From the NCBI GenBank assembly GCA_035542775.1, contig DATKKX010000429.1, forward strand, positions 1 to 5,695: DNA of 5,695 nucleotides, read 5' to 3'. Positions 5,318-5,695 of the stretch are shown piece after piece; positions within the stretch are counted from its first letter, which is position 1, and each line of letters starts with the position of its first letter. A program made the translations under genes and the position numbers. Source of the DNA: DATKKX01 sp035542775 (lineage in GTDB: Bacteria > Planctomycetota > Phycisphaerae > UBA1845 > UTPLA1). Under the pieces are notes generated by a model. That model ran no database searches. It saw nothing but the letters and a program-made list of their open reading frames with translations, and was not told the DNA's origin.

Positions 5318-5695
5318 ATGAAGATCAGCTTGAAGAACCTGCCGGCGGTGATGGCGGTCCTCGGGTGGGTGCCCGCCTGGGCGCAAAGCGGGAGCGAACA
5401 GGATCCCGCGGCGATCAAAGCGGCACTGTCAGGAGCCAGACTCTCGGTTGTTCAAGCGATCGAAAATGCGCGCCAGAAGGCGGATGAGGGGTCGGTGGTC
5501 GGCGCGGATCTGCTGGCGGATGAGAAGGCACCGCAGTACGTGGTCAAGTTCCTGAAGGCCGGCAGAATCCTCGAAGTCAAGGTCGACGCCGTTGATGGGA
5601 AGGTGCTCAGCACGTTGAGCCGGGAGGCAATTCAGGAGCACAGGGAATGGGCGGATGAATTCCCGAAGGCCTTTGAGAGATCGAACCTGTCCCCG
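5318..5695 (+). CDS. secreted PepSY-domain protein, C-terminus cut by window edge
   Basis: The frame is open from the ATG at 5318 to the right edge, exactly 126 codons with no stop. Residues 1-22 form a signal peptide: MKISLKNL, a hydrophobic stretch (PAVMAVLGWV) and an A-W-A cleavage site before Gln23. The mature part begins with a helix (SVVQAIENARQKADEG, 43-58), followed by a strand-turn-strand pattern: VVGADLL, then QYVVKFLKAGRILEVKVDAVDGKVLS. This is the classic PepSY unit, in which an 'ALE/AIE.A' helix is followed by 'y.v.....g....v.vDa.tGkvl'. PepSY domains occur in secreted or membrane-linked proteins and are thought to inhibit proteases or sense the envelope; the precise role here is unknown. 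CGGAGG (5305-5310), seven bases upstream, supports the start. The region after the PepSY unit (EAIQEHREWADEFPKAFERS) is charged and continues beyond the window. Confidence 0.85.
   Translation, partial: MKISLKNLPAVMAVLGWVPAWAQSGSEQDPAAIKAALSGARLSVVQAIENARQKADEGSVVGADLLADEKAPQYVVKFLKAGRILEVKVDAVDGKVLSTLSREAIQEHREWADEFPKAFERSNLSP

Noticed and set aside
1..5695. CRISPR array, tRNA or rRNA genes, insertion sequence ends
   Set aside because: No regularly spaced repeats, cloverleaf-like sequence, rRNA core motifs or transposase frames were seen on either strand.

Overview
The window is GC-rich bacterial DNA that looks chromosomal, with no mobile-element, CRISPR, rRNA or tRNA signature. The lineage is best guessed as Planctomycetota or a related group. 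That guess rests on a tail-anchored Hanks-type Ser/Thr kinase with an N-terminal helical domain resembling the GspE/MshE N-terminal domain and a DMG variant of the DFG motif, beside a FliA/WhiG-type sigma factor. It is an inference from gene style, not from a marker gene.

Left third, minus strand, read from 2081 down to 1: a compact three-gene operon. It encodes a YtrA-type GntR repressor (2038-1640), an ABC transporter ATPase (1647-745) and an ABC-2 type permease (752 to beyond the left edge). Each junction is an 8-base overlap with a strong Shine-Dalgarno inside the preceding gene, so the three are probably translationally coupled. A near-consensus sigma70 promoter (TTGACT, 17 bp, TATAGT) lies so close to the gntR start that the mRNA should be leaderless or nearly so. 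An imperfect 20-bp palindrome covers its -10 box, which suggests autorepression.

Middle, plus strand: after a divergent gap of about 400 bases, which may hold a 56-residue small gene (2113-2283), comes the Ser/Thr kinase (2438-3742). It has an N-terminal adaptor-like domain, a complete catalytic domain and a single C-terminal membrane anchor with essentially no ectodomain. A 424-base gap follows. It carries two A-tracts, a plausible promoter, a long predicted 5' leader and an unused Shine-Dalgarno sequence.

Right third, plus strand: a FliA/WhiG-family sigma factor (4167-4952), a GC-rich hairpin just after its stop, a 365-base gap with a good promoter near its end, and the start of a secreted PepSY-domain protein (5318 to beyond the right edge).

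The ABC operon is a self-contained export or stress-response module. Kinase, sigma factor and PepSY protein are co-oriented, but each appears to have its own promoter, so a joint pathway (kinase controlling sigma activity, for example) is only a hypothesis. I see no clearly new multi-gene system. The most informative points are the leaderless, apparently autorepressed gntR promoter, the Asp-for-Glu Walker B of the ATPase, the kinase architecture and the sigma-factor leader.
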